DNA of 17,151 bases, taken from the NCBI GenBank assembly GCA_036310185.1, contig JAXJSH010000141.1, positions 1 through 17,151 of the forward strand, written 5' to 3'. Position 1 is the first letter of the stretch. Every line of letters starts with the position of its first letter. The stretch comes from JALENY01 sp036310185. GTDB taxonomy: Bacteria; Bacillota; Clostridia; Lachnospirales; Lachnospiraceae. Below the pieces are notes generated by a model, which saw only the letters and a list, made by a program, of their open reading frames with translations, searched no databases and was not told the DNA's origin. Positions 6,784-14,069 of this stretch are shown here, in pieces. The translations under genes were made by a program, and so were the position numbers.

Positions 6784-7452
6784 ATGTACAAAGCATGTAT
6801 TCTGGACATAGACGGTACGCTGCTTGACAGCGTGGAGTCCATAGCATATGTAGCAAATCAGGTATTGACCACATACGGACTGGAACCGCAGCCGGTGGAA
6901 TCTTACAATTATTTTGCAGGGGACGGCGCAGATGAGCTGATGAAGCGTGCGCTGACTGCGGCAGGGGATCCGGAGATGGTTCATTATGAAGAGGGACGGG
7001 CGCTTTATCGTGAGATTTTTGCAAAAGATCCCTTATATCATGTAAAAGCCTTTGATGGAATGAAGGAAATTCTGGCAAAACTGAAAGAAAAAGGGGTCCG
7101 TCTGGCGGTCCTTTCCAATAAACCTCATCCGGCGGCGGTAAAAGCCATCGAAGGAATTTACGGAAAAGACTGTTTTGATGTAATTCTTGGACAGCGGGAA
7201 GGCATGGAGCGCAAACCATCACCGGAAGGTGCCTGGATCATTGCAGAAGATTTTGATGTGAAACCGGAAGAATGCATGTACGTGGGCGATACCAATACGG
7301 ATATGCAGACAGGAAAATCCGCAGGTATGTACACCATCGGTGTAACATGGGGATTCCGTGACCGGGAGGAGCTGGAAGCAAATCATGCAGATACGATTAT
7401 CGATCATCCTGCAGAATTGTTTACCATATGGGAAAACAGTAAGAATGTCTGA
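6784..7452 (+). CDS. HAD-family hydrolase, phosphoglycolate phosphatase-like
   Basis: A 222-residue cytosolic HAD phosphatase with all four family motifs: DIDGT with nucleophile D8 and acid/base D10; LSNKP with S111; K144 in ERKPSP; and VGDTNTD with D169 and D173 for magnesium. An alpha-helical cap sits between motifs I and II (about residues 15-85), the C1 cap placement of phosphoglycolate phosphatase and beta-phosphoglucomutase-like members. It probably removes phosphate from a small metabolite such as 2-phosphoglycolate or a damaged metabolite; the substrate cannot be fixed from motifs. ATG 6784 was chosen because the catalytic DxD lies 7 residues in and AGAGAGG sits 8 bases before it; extending further upstream would cross the promoter region. 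It has its own promoter and no obvious operon partner. Confidence 0.85.
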   Translation: MYKACILDIDGTLLDSVESIAYVANQVLTTYGLEPQPVESYNYFAGDGADELMKRALTAAGDPEMVHYEEGRALYREIFAKDPLYHVKAFDGMKEILAKLKEKGVRLAVLSNKPHPAAVKAIEGIYGKDCFDVILGQREGMERKPSPEGAWIIAEDFDVKPEECMYVGDTNTDMQTGKSAGMYTIGVTWGFRDREELEANHADTIIDHPAELFTIWENSKNV

Positions 7453-7479
7453 AAAATTATTGGACGAAGGTATGGCATT

Positions 7480-7508
7480 TTGTGAATGATGGTTGATGAA
7501 TAGATAAT
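7480..7508 (+). promoter_or_regulatory. Candidate promoter for the small acidic-protein gene
   Basis: TTGTGA (7480-7485) and GATAAT (7503-7508) are 17 bp apart in the 150-bp gap before the 87-residue gene. This would leave a leader of about 90 bases. The gap otherwise shows no clear structure. Confidence 0.35.
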
Positions 7509-7602
7509 ATGTTAAAGAATACCGAATATATATAAGTGCTGAAAATAGGCGAACTAAATGGAACAAAATACAGGAATCGGAAAGACAAAGGAGGACATGT
7601 AA

Positions 7603-7866
7603 ATGAACGAATACAGTGAAGAATGTCTGGTAACTTTTTTAAAAAAACAGGGACAGTTATTTGATGAACCGGTGGCGGAAACACTGGAAGATGCGGAAGC
7701 ATTTCTGGAAGATGTTATGGCTGTTGTCTGCAATTCCATCAAAGAAGTGCGCAGATATCTGGATGATGCAGGCATGGATGTGGACGGCATGAGCAACGCC
7801 GAACTGGAAGAGGCAAGCGAGGTTTTTGCACTTCCTTCCGGAAAATATCTGATCGTAGAAGGTTAA
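7603..7866 (+). CDS. Small acidic protein, function unknown
   Basis: An 87-residue protein with 21 Asp/Glu against 6 Lys/Arg, no signal peptide and no membrane helix. It looks helical, with two cysteines (C8 and C43) and a more hydrophobic end (ALPSGKYLIVEG). A strong AGGAGG at 7591-7596 lies 6 bases before the ATG, which supports real translation. It lies 150 bp after the HAD gene and 100 bp before the FAD protein, all in the same direction. I recognise no family. Such small acidic proteins may act as protein partners or inhibitors, but nothing here shows which. Confidence 0.7.
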   Translation: MNEYSEECLVTFLKKQGQLFDEPVAETLEDAEAFLEDVMAVVCNSIKEVRRYLDDAGMDVDGMSNAELEEASEVFALPSGKYLIVEG

Positions 7867-7877
7867 TTGGATATAAT
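7849..7877 (+). promoter_or_regulatory. Weak candidate promoter before the FAD protein gene
   Basis: A perfect TATAAT (7872-7877) lies just after the stop of the small acidic gene, but the hexamer 17 bp upstream (CTGATC, 7849-7854) matches the -35 consensus at only 3 of 6 bases. It may give the FAD gene some independent expression. Confidence 0.3.
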
Positions 7878-7966
7878 AGATAAAGGGTTGCCTGAAATGA
7901 CGGTATCAGGAAAAAAGGGTGATGCTTTACAAAAAGACGATTTGTCGGAACGGAGAGGTAATTGGA

Positions 7967-9361
7967 ATGAAAAATTACGATGTGATTATTATTGGGGCCG
8001 GTCCTTCCGGTATTTTCTGTGCGTACGAACTGATTCATCAGCGTCCGGATATGAAAATTTTAATGATTGAAAAAGGAAGACCGATCGAAAAACGTGTCTG
8101 TCCGAAGCGTAAGACAAAAGTGTGCGTGGGATGCAAGCCATGTTCCATTACCACCGGTTTTGCCGGTGCAGGAGCTTTTTCCGACGGAAAATTATCTCTT
8201 TCACCGGATGTGGGCGGCAATCTGCCGGAGATTCTCGGCTATGATCAGGCGGTTTCTCTCATAAAAGATTCCGATGATATTTATCTGAAATTCGGTGCGG
8301 ACACCAACGTATACGGTGTGGACAAGGCCGAAGAGATCCGTGAGATCCGCCGCCGTGCGATCAATGCCAATCTGAAACTGATCGAGTGTCCCATTCGCCA
8401 TCTGGGTACGGAAGAAGGATATAAGATCTATAACCGTCTCCAGGATCATCTGGAAGAGCAGGGCGTTGAAATGATTTTTAACACCATGGTTACCGATATT
8501 AAAATAGAAGACGGCGCGGTGAAATCCGTTGTTACCGACAAGGGAGAAGAATATGCAGCGCCGGAAGTTGTGGCTTCCGTAGGCCGTGAAGGTGCAGACT
8601 GGCTCAGCCACATCTGCAAAGATCACGGTATTGAGACAGAAGTAGGAACTGTGGATGTGGGAGTTCGTGTGGAAGTCCGCGATGAGATCATGGAGTTTCT
8701 GAATAAAAATCTGTACGAGGCGAAGCTGGTATATTATACACCGACTTTTGATGATAAAGTGCGTACATTCTGTACCAATCCCTCCGGCGAAGTGGCAACC
8801 GAATATTATGAAAACGGTCTGGCTGTTGTAAACGGTCACGCCTATAAATCAAAAGAATACAAGACCAACAATACAAATTTTGCATTGCTGGTTTCCAAGA
8901 ATTTTACAAAACCATTCAAAACACCGATTGAGTATGGCAAACACATTGCACAGCTGAGCAATATGCTCTGTGACGGAAAGATCCTGGTGCAGACTTATGG
9001 TGATTTCAAGCGCGGCAGACGTACCACCGAGCAGCGTCTTTGCAGAAATAATCTGATTCCGACGCTGAAAGATGCAGTTCCGGGCGATCTTTCCCTGGTA
9101 TTCCCGCATCGTATTATGGTGGATATCGCTGAGATGATCGAAGCCCTTGATAAAGTTACGCCGGGTATTGCAAGTGACGAGACCCTGCTTTACGGGGTGG
9201 AGGTAAAATTCTATTCCAACAAGGTAGTTGTTGACAAACACTTCCGGACCAGTGTAAAAGGCCTTCGCGCCATTGGTGACGGTGCTTCCGTGACCAGAGG
9301 TCTGCAGCAGGCAAGTGCCAACGGGCTGAGTGTGGCCCGAAGTATTCTGACCGGAAACTGA
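7967..9361 (+). CDS. FAD-dependent dehydrogenase of the COG2509 type
   Basis: A 464-residue cytosolic flavoprotein. The dinucleotide-binding site GAGPSG (10-15) opens a Rossmann fold at the very N-terminus, with the acidic end of strand 2 at IEK (34-36). Next comes a cysteine cluster C45, C53, C56, C59 (CX7CX2CX2C) followed by GFAGAGAFSDGKLS (about 64-77), the hallmark of the uncharacterised FAD-dependent dehydrogenase family COG2509. The C-terminal GDGASVTRGLQQASANG block (about 437-453) is the usual second FAD-contacting segment. Substrate and electron partner are unknown for this family; the four cysteines suggest a metal or iron-sulfur site. ATG 7967 was chosen because GGAGAGG lies 8 bases before it and the FAD motif starts at residue 10. 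ispF starts 31 bp downstream and may be co-transcribed. Confidence 0.85.
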   Translation: MKNYDVIIIGAGPSGIFCAYELIHQRPDMKILMIEKGRPIEKRVCPKRKTKVCVGCKPCSITTGFAGAGAFSDGKLSLSPDVGGNLPEILGYDQAVSLIKDSDDIYLKFGADTNVYGVDKAEEIREIRRRAINANLKLIECPIRHLGTEEGYKIYNRLQDHLEEQGVEMIFNTMVTDIKIEDGAVKSVVTDKGEEYAAPEVVASVGREGADWLSHICKDHGIETEVGTVDVGVRVEVRDEIMEFLNKNLYEAKLVYYTPTFDDKVRTFCTNPSGEVATEYYENGLAVVNGHAYKSKEYKTNNTNFALLVSKNFTKPFKTPIEYGKHIAQLSNMLCDGKILVQTYGDFKRGRRTTEQRLCRNNLIPTLKDAVPGDLSLVFPHRIMVDIAEMIEALDKVTPGIASDETLLYGVEVKFYSNKVVVDKHFRTSVKGLRAIGDGASVTRGLQQASANGLSVARSILTGN

Positions 9362-9392
9362 CGGAAAAAGATAAAAAACAGGGGGTATAATC

Positions 9393-9932
9393 ATGCGGGT
9401 AGGACTGGGATATGATGTGCATAAACTGGTGGAAGGCAGAGATCTGATTCTGGGCGGCGTAAAGATTCCGTTTGAACTGGGTCTTTTAGGTCATTCCGAT
9501 GCGGATGTGCTGCTTCACGCGATCATGGATGCGCTTTTGGGAGCAGCGGGCCTTGGGGATATCGGAAAACATTTTCCGGACACAGATCCCCGGTACAAGG
9601 GAATCTCCAGTATTACACTTTTGAAACATGTGGGAAAACTTCTGGAAGAAAACATGTTCATTATCAACAATATAGATGCGACGGTGATTGCGCAGAAACC
9701 GAAACTTCGCCCATATATGGACGAGATGGAGGCAAACATCGCAGAAGCTCTTGGAATGGAACGGGATCGGATCAATCTGAAGGCGACAACAGAGGAAGGT
9801 CTCGGTTTTACCGGAACCATGCAAGGAATTTCCTCTCAGGCAATCTGTTCACTCTCAAAGGCCCTTGATTTTATGGCGGATGACCGTATGGGCACTGCGT
9901 GTGCGGGCTGCAGCGGCTGTAAAAAGCAATAA
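9393..9932 (+). CDS. ispF: 2-C-methyl-D-erythritol 2,4-cyclodiphosphate synthase, with Cys-rich tail
   Basis: Catalyses ring closure of the CDP-methylerythritol phosphate intermediate in the MEP (non-mevalonate) isoprenoid pathway; the family works as a cytosolic zinc-dependent trimer. The zinc ligands D8, H10 (GYDVH) and H42 (LLHAIMDA) are all visible, as is GHSDADVLLHAIMDALLGA at 34-52, and TTEEGLGFTG matches the substrate-binding C-terminal motif. The core ends near residue 157 like typical IspF (about 157-160 residues), but this protein runs to 179, adding a tail that ends with three cysteines (C170, C173, C176) in CAGCSGC. A purine-rich AGGGGG lies 7 bases before the ATG. In Bacillus ispF also lies upstream of cysE, with gltX between them. 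Confidence 0.93.
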   Translation: MRVGLGYDVHKLVEGRDLILGGVKIPFELGLLGHSDADVLLHAIMDALLGAAGLGDIGKHFPDTDPRYKGISSITLLKHVGKLLEENMFIINNIDATVIAQKPKLRPYMDEMEANIAEALGMERDRINLKATTEEGLGFTGTMQGISSQAICSLSKALDFMADDRMGTACAGCSGCKKQ

Positions 9933-9952
9933 CAGATAAAAGAGTGCTTTGC

Positions 9953-9981
9953 TTGACAAAATGACTGTTTTTGCATAGACT
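9953..9981 (+). promoter_or_regulatory. Promoter for the cysE-cysS-mrnC-rlmB operon
   Basis: A perfect TTGACA (9953-9958) and TAGACT (9976-9981) are separated by 17 bp. Transcription would start near 9988, giving a leader of about 28 bases before cysE. This leaves no room for a cysteine T-box between ispF and cysE. Confidence 0.65.
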
Positions 9982-10015
9982 AAAAGCACTGAATAGATAA
10001 TCTGGAGATGAACAT

Positions 10016-10693
10016 ATGGGCTTGATAAAAGATCTGAAAGAAGAGTATGAAGTGATTCGTGAACGGGATCCGGCGATCCGTTCCCATTGGGATGTGCTTT
10101 TGTATCCCTGTTTTCGGGCAAAACGCATGTATCGCCGGGCACATAAATTATGGGTAAACGGCCATTACTGGCGGGCGCGCCGCATTTCTCAGAAAGCGGC
10201 CAGAAAAACCGGAATAGAGATCCATCCGGGTGCGGTGATCGGCAAGGGACTGTTTATCGACCACGGTGCCGGTGTGGTCATCGGCGAGACGACCGTCATC
10301 GGTGACAATGTGACCCTTTATCAGGGGGTAACGCTTGGGGGTACCGGAAAAGAAACGGGCAAGCGTCATCCCACCATCGGGGATAACGTTATGGTCAGCG
10401 CCGGCGCAAAGCTGCTTGGTTCCTTTACCGTTGGAGAAAATTCCAAGATAGGAGCCGGTTCCGTTGTTTTGAATGAAGTTCCGCCAAACTGTACGGTGGT
10501 CGGTGTTCCGGGACGTGTGGTAAAACGAAAAGATGTGAAGCTGCCCCGTATGGATATGGATCAGGGTCACCTGCCGGATCCGGTTCAGGAGGATCTGAAG
10601 AACCTGCGGCTTGAAAATTCCGCTCTGGTCAACCGCGTGATCGAATTAGAGGCAGAACTTAAAAATTGCAGAAAGAATTGTGGGGATAAGTAA
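10016..10693 (+). CDS. cysE: Serine O-acetyltransferase
   Basis: Transfers acetyl from acetyl-CoA to serine, the first step of cysteine synthesis from serine. The 225-residue protein is the short Gram-positive form, lacking most of the N-terminal extension of E. coli CysE. A left-handed beta helix of hexapeptide repeats occupies about residues 68-165 (HPGAVIGKGLFIDHGAG, GVTLGGTGK, VGVPGRVV), with catalytic D82-H83. The last 35 residues form a probable coiled coil (EDLKNLRLENSALVNRVIEL), in place of the C-terminal isoleucine peptide by which enteric CysE docks on cysteine synthase. TGGAGA about 9 bases upstream is the ribosome site. cysS begins 1 bp after this gene's stop, so cysteine synthesis and Cys-tRNA charging are encoded in one transcript. 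Confidence 0.93.
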   Translation: MGLIKDLKEEYEVIRERDPAIRSHWDVLLYPCFRAKRMYRRAHKLWVNGHYWRARRISQKAARKTGIEIHPGAVIGKGLFIDHGAGVVIGETTVIGDNVTLYQGVTLGGTGKETGKRHPTIGDNVMVSAGAKLLGSFTVGENSKIGAGSVVLNEVPPNCTVVGVPGRVVKRKDVKLPRMDMDQGHLPDPVQEDLKNLRLENSALVNRVIELEAELKNCRKNCGDK

Positions 10694-10694
10694 A

Positions 10695-12101
10695 ATGAAA
10701 GTTTATAATACACTGAGCAAACAGAAAGAAGAATTCGTGCCGCTTCAGGAAGGAAAAGTCAGCATGTATGTGTGCGGACCGACTGTATATAACCTGATCC
10801 ACATCGGAAATGCAAGACCGATGATCGTATTTGACACCGTGCGCCGTTATATGGAACACAAAGGATACGAGGTGAATTTTGTATCAAACTTTACCGATGT
10901 GGATGACAAGATCATTGCAAAGGCAAACGAAGAAGGCGTGACAGCCGACGAGGTTTCCAAACGCTATATCGAAGAATGCAAAAAAGATATGGCGGCTATG
11001 AATGTAAAACCGGCTACCAAACATCCGCTTGCAACCGAAGAAATCGACGGTATGATCGATATGATCCAGACGCTGATTGACAAGGGCTATGCATATAATG
11101 TAAACGGAACCGTATACTTCCGCACCAGAAAGTTTGAAGAATATGGAAAACTTTCACATAAAAATCTGGATGACCTTCGTTCCGGCAATCGTGCGCTGAA
11201 AGTAACCGGCGAAGACCAGAAAGAAGACCCGCTGGATTTCGTTCTCTGGAAACCGAAAAAAGAAGGAGAACCGTCCTGGCCGTCCCCATGGTGCGATGGT
11301 CGTCCGGGTTGGCATATCGAGTGTTCTGTTATGTCAAAAAAATATCTGGGCGAAGAGATTGATATTCATGCCGGCGGAGAAGATCTGGTATTCCCCCATC
11401 ATGAAAATGAAATCGCACAGAGCGAATGCTGCAATGGTAAGATTTTTGCAAGATACTGGATGCACAATGCATTTCTGAACATTGATAACAAAAAAATGTC
11501 AAAATCCCTCGGCAACTTCTTTACCGTTCGAGATATTCAGGAAAAATATGATCTTCAGGTGCTTCGCTTCTTTATGCTGAGTGCACATTACAGAAGTCAG
11601 CTGAACTTCAGTGCGGAACTGATGGAAGCTTCCAAGAACGCACTGGAACGTATTGTGACCGCAGAGAACCGTCTGAAAGATCTGCTGAAAAACGCAAAAA
11701 CAGAAGATGCGAATGAGGCAGAAGCTGCACTTATGGAAGCTGCAAAAGAATATACCGCTAAATTTGACGAAGCAATGGACGATGATGTGAATACAGCAGA
11801 TGCCATTTCAGCCATTTTCGAACTGGTCAAATTCGCCAATACGAACACGGACGAAAACAGCTCCAAAGTATTTGTGGAAGCACTGAAACAACAGCTGGAA
11901 GAACTGTGCGGCATCCTTGGTCTTATCGTAGATAAAGAGGAAGAAATGCTGGATCAGGATATCGAAGACCTGATCGCCGAGCGTCAGGCAGCAAGAAAAG
12001 CCAAGAATTTTGCAAGAGCGGACGAGATTCGTAATCTGCTCCTGGAAAAAGGTATCATTCTGGAAGATACCCGTGAAGGTGTAAAATGGAAAAGAGCATA
12101 G
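10695..12101 (+). CDS. cysS: Cysteinyl-tRNA synthetase
   Basis: Charges tRNA-Cys with cysteine in the cytosol. The 468-residue protein has the class I HIGH-type motif LIHIGNARP (34-42), KMSKS (267-271) and the catalytic zinc ligands C27, C210, H235 and E239. WHIECS and HAGGEDLVFPHHENE surround the zinc site as in other CysRS. The C-terminal helical anticodon domain is complete. ATG 10695 lies immediately after the cysE stop, with GGGGAT upstream inside cysE; a GTG five codons earlier (10680) would overlap cysE and bury that site. The gene overlaps mrnC by 16 bp, so translation is probably coupled. Confidence 0.96.
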   Translation: MKVYNTLSKQKEEFVPLQEGKVSMYVCGPTVYNLIHIGNARPMIVFDTVRRYMEHKGYEVNFVSNFTDVDDKIIAKANEEGVTADEVSKRYIEECKKDMAAMNVKPATKHPLATEEIDGMIDMIQTLIDKGYAYNVNGTVYFRTRKFEEYGKLSHKNLDDLRSGNRALKVTGEDQKEDPLDFVLWKPKKEGEPSWPSPWCDGRPGWHIECSVMSKKYLGEEIDIHAGGEDLVFPHHENEIAQSECCNGKIFARYWMHNAFLNIDNKKMSKSLGNFFTVRDIQEKYDLQVLRFFMLSAHYRSQLNFSAELMEASKNALERIVTAENRLKDLLKNAKTEDANEAEAALMEAAKEYTAKFDEAMDDDVNTADAISAIFELVKFANTNTDENSSKVFVEALKQQLEELCGILGLIVDKEEEMLDQDIEDLIAERQAARKAKNFARADEIRNLLLEKGIILEDTREGVKWKRA

Positions 12102-12535
12102 ATTTTCTCAGAGAACAATTTGAACTGGAGAATAGGGATATCAAAACCTATTCTCCATTAACATTAGCTTATATTGGCGATGGTGTGTATGAAATCGTGA
12201 TCCGTACGATCCTTGTGAGCAATGGAAACTGTCCGCCAAATAAGCTGCATAAGCGAGCCAGCGCGCTGGTAAAAGCAGGGGCCCAGTCTGCCATGATGGA
12301 AGTGATCGAACCGCTTTTGCAGCAGGAAGAAGAGGCTGTGTACAAGCGTGGACGCAATGCCAAGTCCTACACTATGGCGAAAAATGCGACCATGGCGGAT
12401 TACAGACGCGCCACCGGTTTCGAAGCCCTGATGGGGTATCTGTATCTGGATGGCCGGGAAGAGCGAATGATAGAACTGATAAAAGCAGGATTGGAGAAAA
12501 TAAATGGAGACAAATCAGGCAGTACAGGAAAATAA
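12086..12535 (+). CDS. mrnC: Mini-ribonuclease 3 (Mini-III)
   Basis: A double-strand-specific endoribonuclease that in Bacillus matures the ends of 23S rRNA. The 149-residue protein holds only the RNase III catalytic domain, without the double-stranded RNA-binding domain, as Mini-III does. LAYIGDGVYE (27-36, with D32) and the C-terminal metal-ligand region GFEALMGYLYLDG (111-123, E113) are the two signature blocks. The start overlaps the end of cysS by 16 bp and its end overlaps rlmB by 32 bp, the same order as in Bacillus and many Clostridia. The tight overlaps point to one transcript with coupled translation. Confidence 0.93.
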   Translation: MEKSIDFLREQFELENRDIKTYSPLTLAYIGDGVYEIVIRTILVSNGNCPPNKLHKRASALVKAGAQSAMMEVIEPLLQQEEEAVYKRGRNAKSYTMAKNATMADYRRATGFEALMGYLYLDGREERMIELIKAGLEKINGDKSGSTGK

Positions 12536-13253
12536 GATCGAAGGCCGCAATGCGGTCATGGAAGCTCTGCGGAGCGGAAAAAGCATAGACAAGCTGTATG
12601 TTCTGGATGGATGTCAGGACGGCCCGGTTCGTTCCATCGTCCGTGCAGCAAGAAAGGGTGATACGATCATACAGTTCGTGGAGAAGACGAGACTGGATCA
12701 GTTATCCGAGACCGGACATCATCAGGGCGTGATCGCGATGGCCGCTTCCTATGAATATGCGGAAGTGGAAGATATTCTGGAAAATGCCAGAAAGAAAGGG
12801 GAACCGCCTTTCATTATTCTTCTGGACAATATTGAAGACCCGCATAATCTGGGCGCGATCATCCGAACCGCCAATCTGGCCGGTGCCCACGGAGTAATTA
12901 TTCCGAAACGCCGTGCAGTGGGGCTGACTGCAACGGTTGCAAGAACATCTGCCGGAGCATTGAATTATACACCGGTTGCAAAAGTAACCAATATGGCACA
13001 GACCATTGAACAGCTGAAAAAAGAAGGACTGTGGTTTGTCTGTGCAGACATGGGCGGAACAAAGATGTACGACCTGGATCTGAAAGGCCCGATCGGCCTG
13101 GTGATCGGAAATGAGGGCGAAGGCGTCAGCCATATCGTTCGTGAAAAGTGCGACTTTATTGCGGCAATCCCGATGAAAGGGGATATCGATTCTCTGAATG
13201 CATCGGTTGCGGCAGGTGTCCTGACCTTTGAGATCGTAAGACAGAGAGGCTGA
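12504..13253 (+). CDS. rlmB: 23S rRNA 2'-O-methyltransferase, TrmH/RlmB family
   Basis: A SPOUT-class (knotted) methyltransferase that by family and gene order should methylate the ribose of a guanosine in domain V of 23S rRNA, using S-adenosylmethionine. The 249-residue protein has an N-terminal substrate-binding domain (IEGRNAVMEAL, about residues 12-90) and the three SPOUT motifs: NIEDPHNLGAIIRTANLAG (109-127), GLVIGNEGEGVS (about 198-209) and IPMKGDIDSLNASVAAGV (222-239). GGAG about 8 bases before the ATG is the ribosome site, inside mrnC. In Bacillus the equivalent gene is yacO/trmH, followed by rae1 (yacP) and sigH; here rae1 is missing. The exact target base is inferred from homology. 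Confidence 0.9.
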   Translation: METNQAVQENKIEGRNAVMEALRSGKSIDKLYVLDGCQDGPVRSIVRAARKGDTIIQFVEKTRLDQLSETGHHQGVIAMAASYEYAEVEDILENARKKGEPPFIILLDNIEDPHNLGAIIRTANLAGAHGVIIPKRRAVGLTATVARTSAGALNYTPVAKVTNMAQTIEQLKKEGLWFVCADMGGTKMYDLDLKGPIGLVIGNEGEGVSHIVREKCDFIAAIPMKGDIDSLNASVAAGVLTFEIVRQRG

Positions 13254-13315
13254 GCAGGGACTTTTTGAAAAGAAAAAGCGTGTATACCGAATAAAAACGA
13301 AGCAGAAAGGAAAAC

Positions 13316-13924
13316 ATGCAGAATTATCAACAATATACAGATGAAGATCTGATTCGTCGGTTACGGCAGGGAGAATCCGGAATCGAGGATTTTCTGATAG
13401 AAAAATATAAAAATCTGGTGAAAAACAGGGCGAGAGCCATGTATCTCATAGGCGGAGATACCGATGACCTGATACAGGAAGGGATGATCGGGCTTTTTAA
13501 AGCCATTCGGGACTACCGGGAAGATAAAGATACCGTCTTTGCAACGTTTGCAAAGTTGTGTGTGGAAAGACAGCTGTACAGAGCAATCGAGGCATCCAAC
13601 CGGCAGAAAAACCAGCCCCTGAACACCTATGTTTCGCTGGACGGAGAAGGCGGAGAAGAAGAATTGCAGCGTTTGTGGGAAGAGAGTCCCGAGTCAATCG
13701 TGGTGGACCGGGAACATACGGATGATATGATTGGTAAAATCCAGAAAGCGCTCAGCCCCTTTGAAAATCATGTGCTGGATCTTTATGTGAAAGGACATAA
13801 TTATATGCAGATCGCGGAAATGACGGACAAAAGTCCAAAATCCATTGATAATGCACTTCAGCGGATCCGTACAAAGGTGAAGCATATATTGACGGCGGAA
13901 CGCGCAGTTTCTGTGGAGGGATAA
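13316..13924 (+). CDS. sigH: RNA polymerase sigma factor, sigma-H (Spo0H) like
   Basis: A 202-residue sigma-70-family factor. Region 2 spans about residues 28-97, including the core-binding/-10 segment LIGGDTDDLIQEGMIGLFKAIRDY, and region 4.2 is a helix-turn-helix at about 145-190 (FENHVLDLYVKGHNYMQIAEM, then SPKSIDNALQRIRTKV). There is no region 1.1 or 3.0. Sequence, length and position after rlmB match sigma-H, which in spore-formers drives early-sporulation, competence and transition-phase genes. AAAGGA lies 5 bases before the ATG. The 62-bp gap after rlmB shows no clear promoter, and a strong terminator follows. In a non-sporulating relative it could serve another transition-phase regulon. 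Confidence 0.88.
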   Translation: MQNYQQYTDEDLIRRLRQGESGIEDFLIEKYKNLVKNRARAMYLIGGDTDDLIQEGMIGLFKAIRDYREDKDTVFATFAKLCVERQLYRAIEASNRQKNQPLNTYVSLDGEGGEEELQRLWEESPESIVVDREHTDDMIGKIQKALSPFENHVLDLYVKGHNYMQIAEMTDKSPKSIDNALQRIRTKVKHILTAERAVSVEG

Positions 13925-13949
13925 AACAGGATCTGTAAGATTTGAATTT

Positions 13950-13977
13950 AAGGAGTGGTTTTGGCTGCTCCTTTTTT
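13950..13977 (+). terminator. Rho-independent terminator of sigH
   Basis: AAGGAG (13950-13955) pairs with CTCCTT (13968-13973) across a 12-base loop, and T residues run from 13972 to 13977. It lies 25 bp after the sigH stop codon and closes the cysE-to-sigH transcription unit. Confidence 0.65.
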
Positions 13978-14031
13978 GTTTGCATCAAAGCATCATCAAA
14001 AAAAGATAAAAACACGATTTGTTCAAACGGC

Positions 14032-14063
14032 AAAAAAAGAAAGCTCCTGATCATTCAGGAGCT
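14032..14063 (-). terminator. Rho-independent terminator of tRNA-Thr
   Basis: On the minus strand AGCTCCTGA, an ATGA loop and TCAGGAGCT form a perfect 9-bp stem (14042-14050 with 14055-14063), followed by TTCTTTTTTTG. It begins 7 bases after the tRNA, so the tRNA is made as a monocistronic transcript. Confidence 0.85.
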
Positions 14064-14069
14064 CTTAAG

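Noticed and set aside
8201..8839. 212-codon minus-strand frame within the FAD gene
   Set aside because: It lies entirely opposite a gene with clear family motifs, has no ribosome site of note, and its translation shows no recognisable domain.
9908..9953. AAAGCA...TGCTTT hairpin after ispF as a terminator
   Set aside because: Six-base stem with a long loop, no GC-rich core and no T-run; weak evidence for termination.
9933..10015. Cysteine T-box before cysE-cysS
   Set aside because: Only 83 bp, of which half is promoter, so there is no room for a T-box leader.
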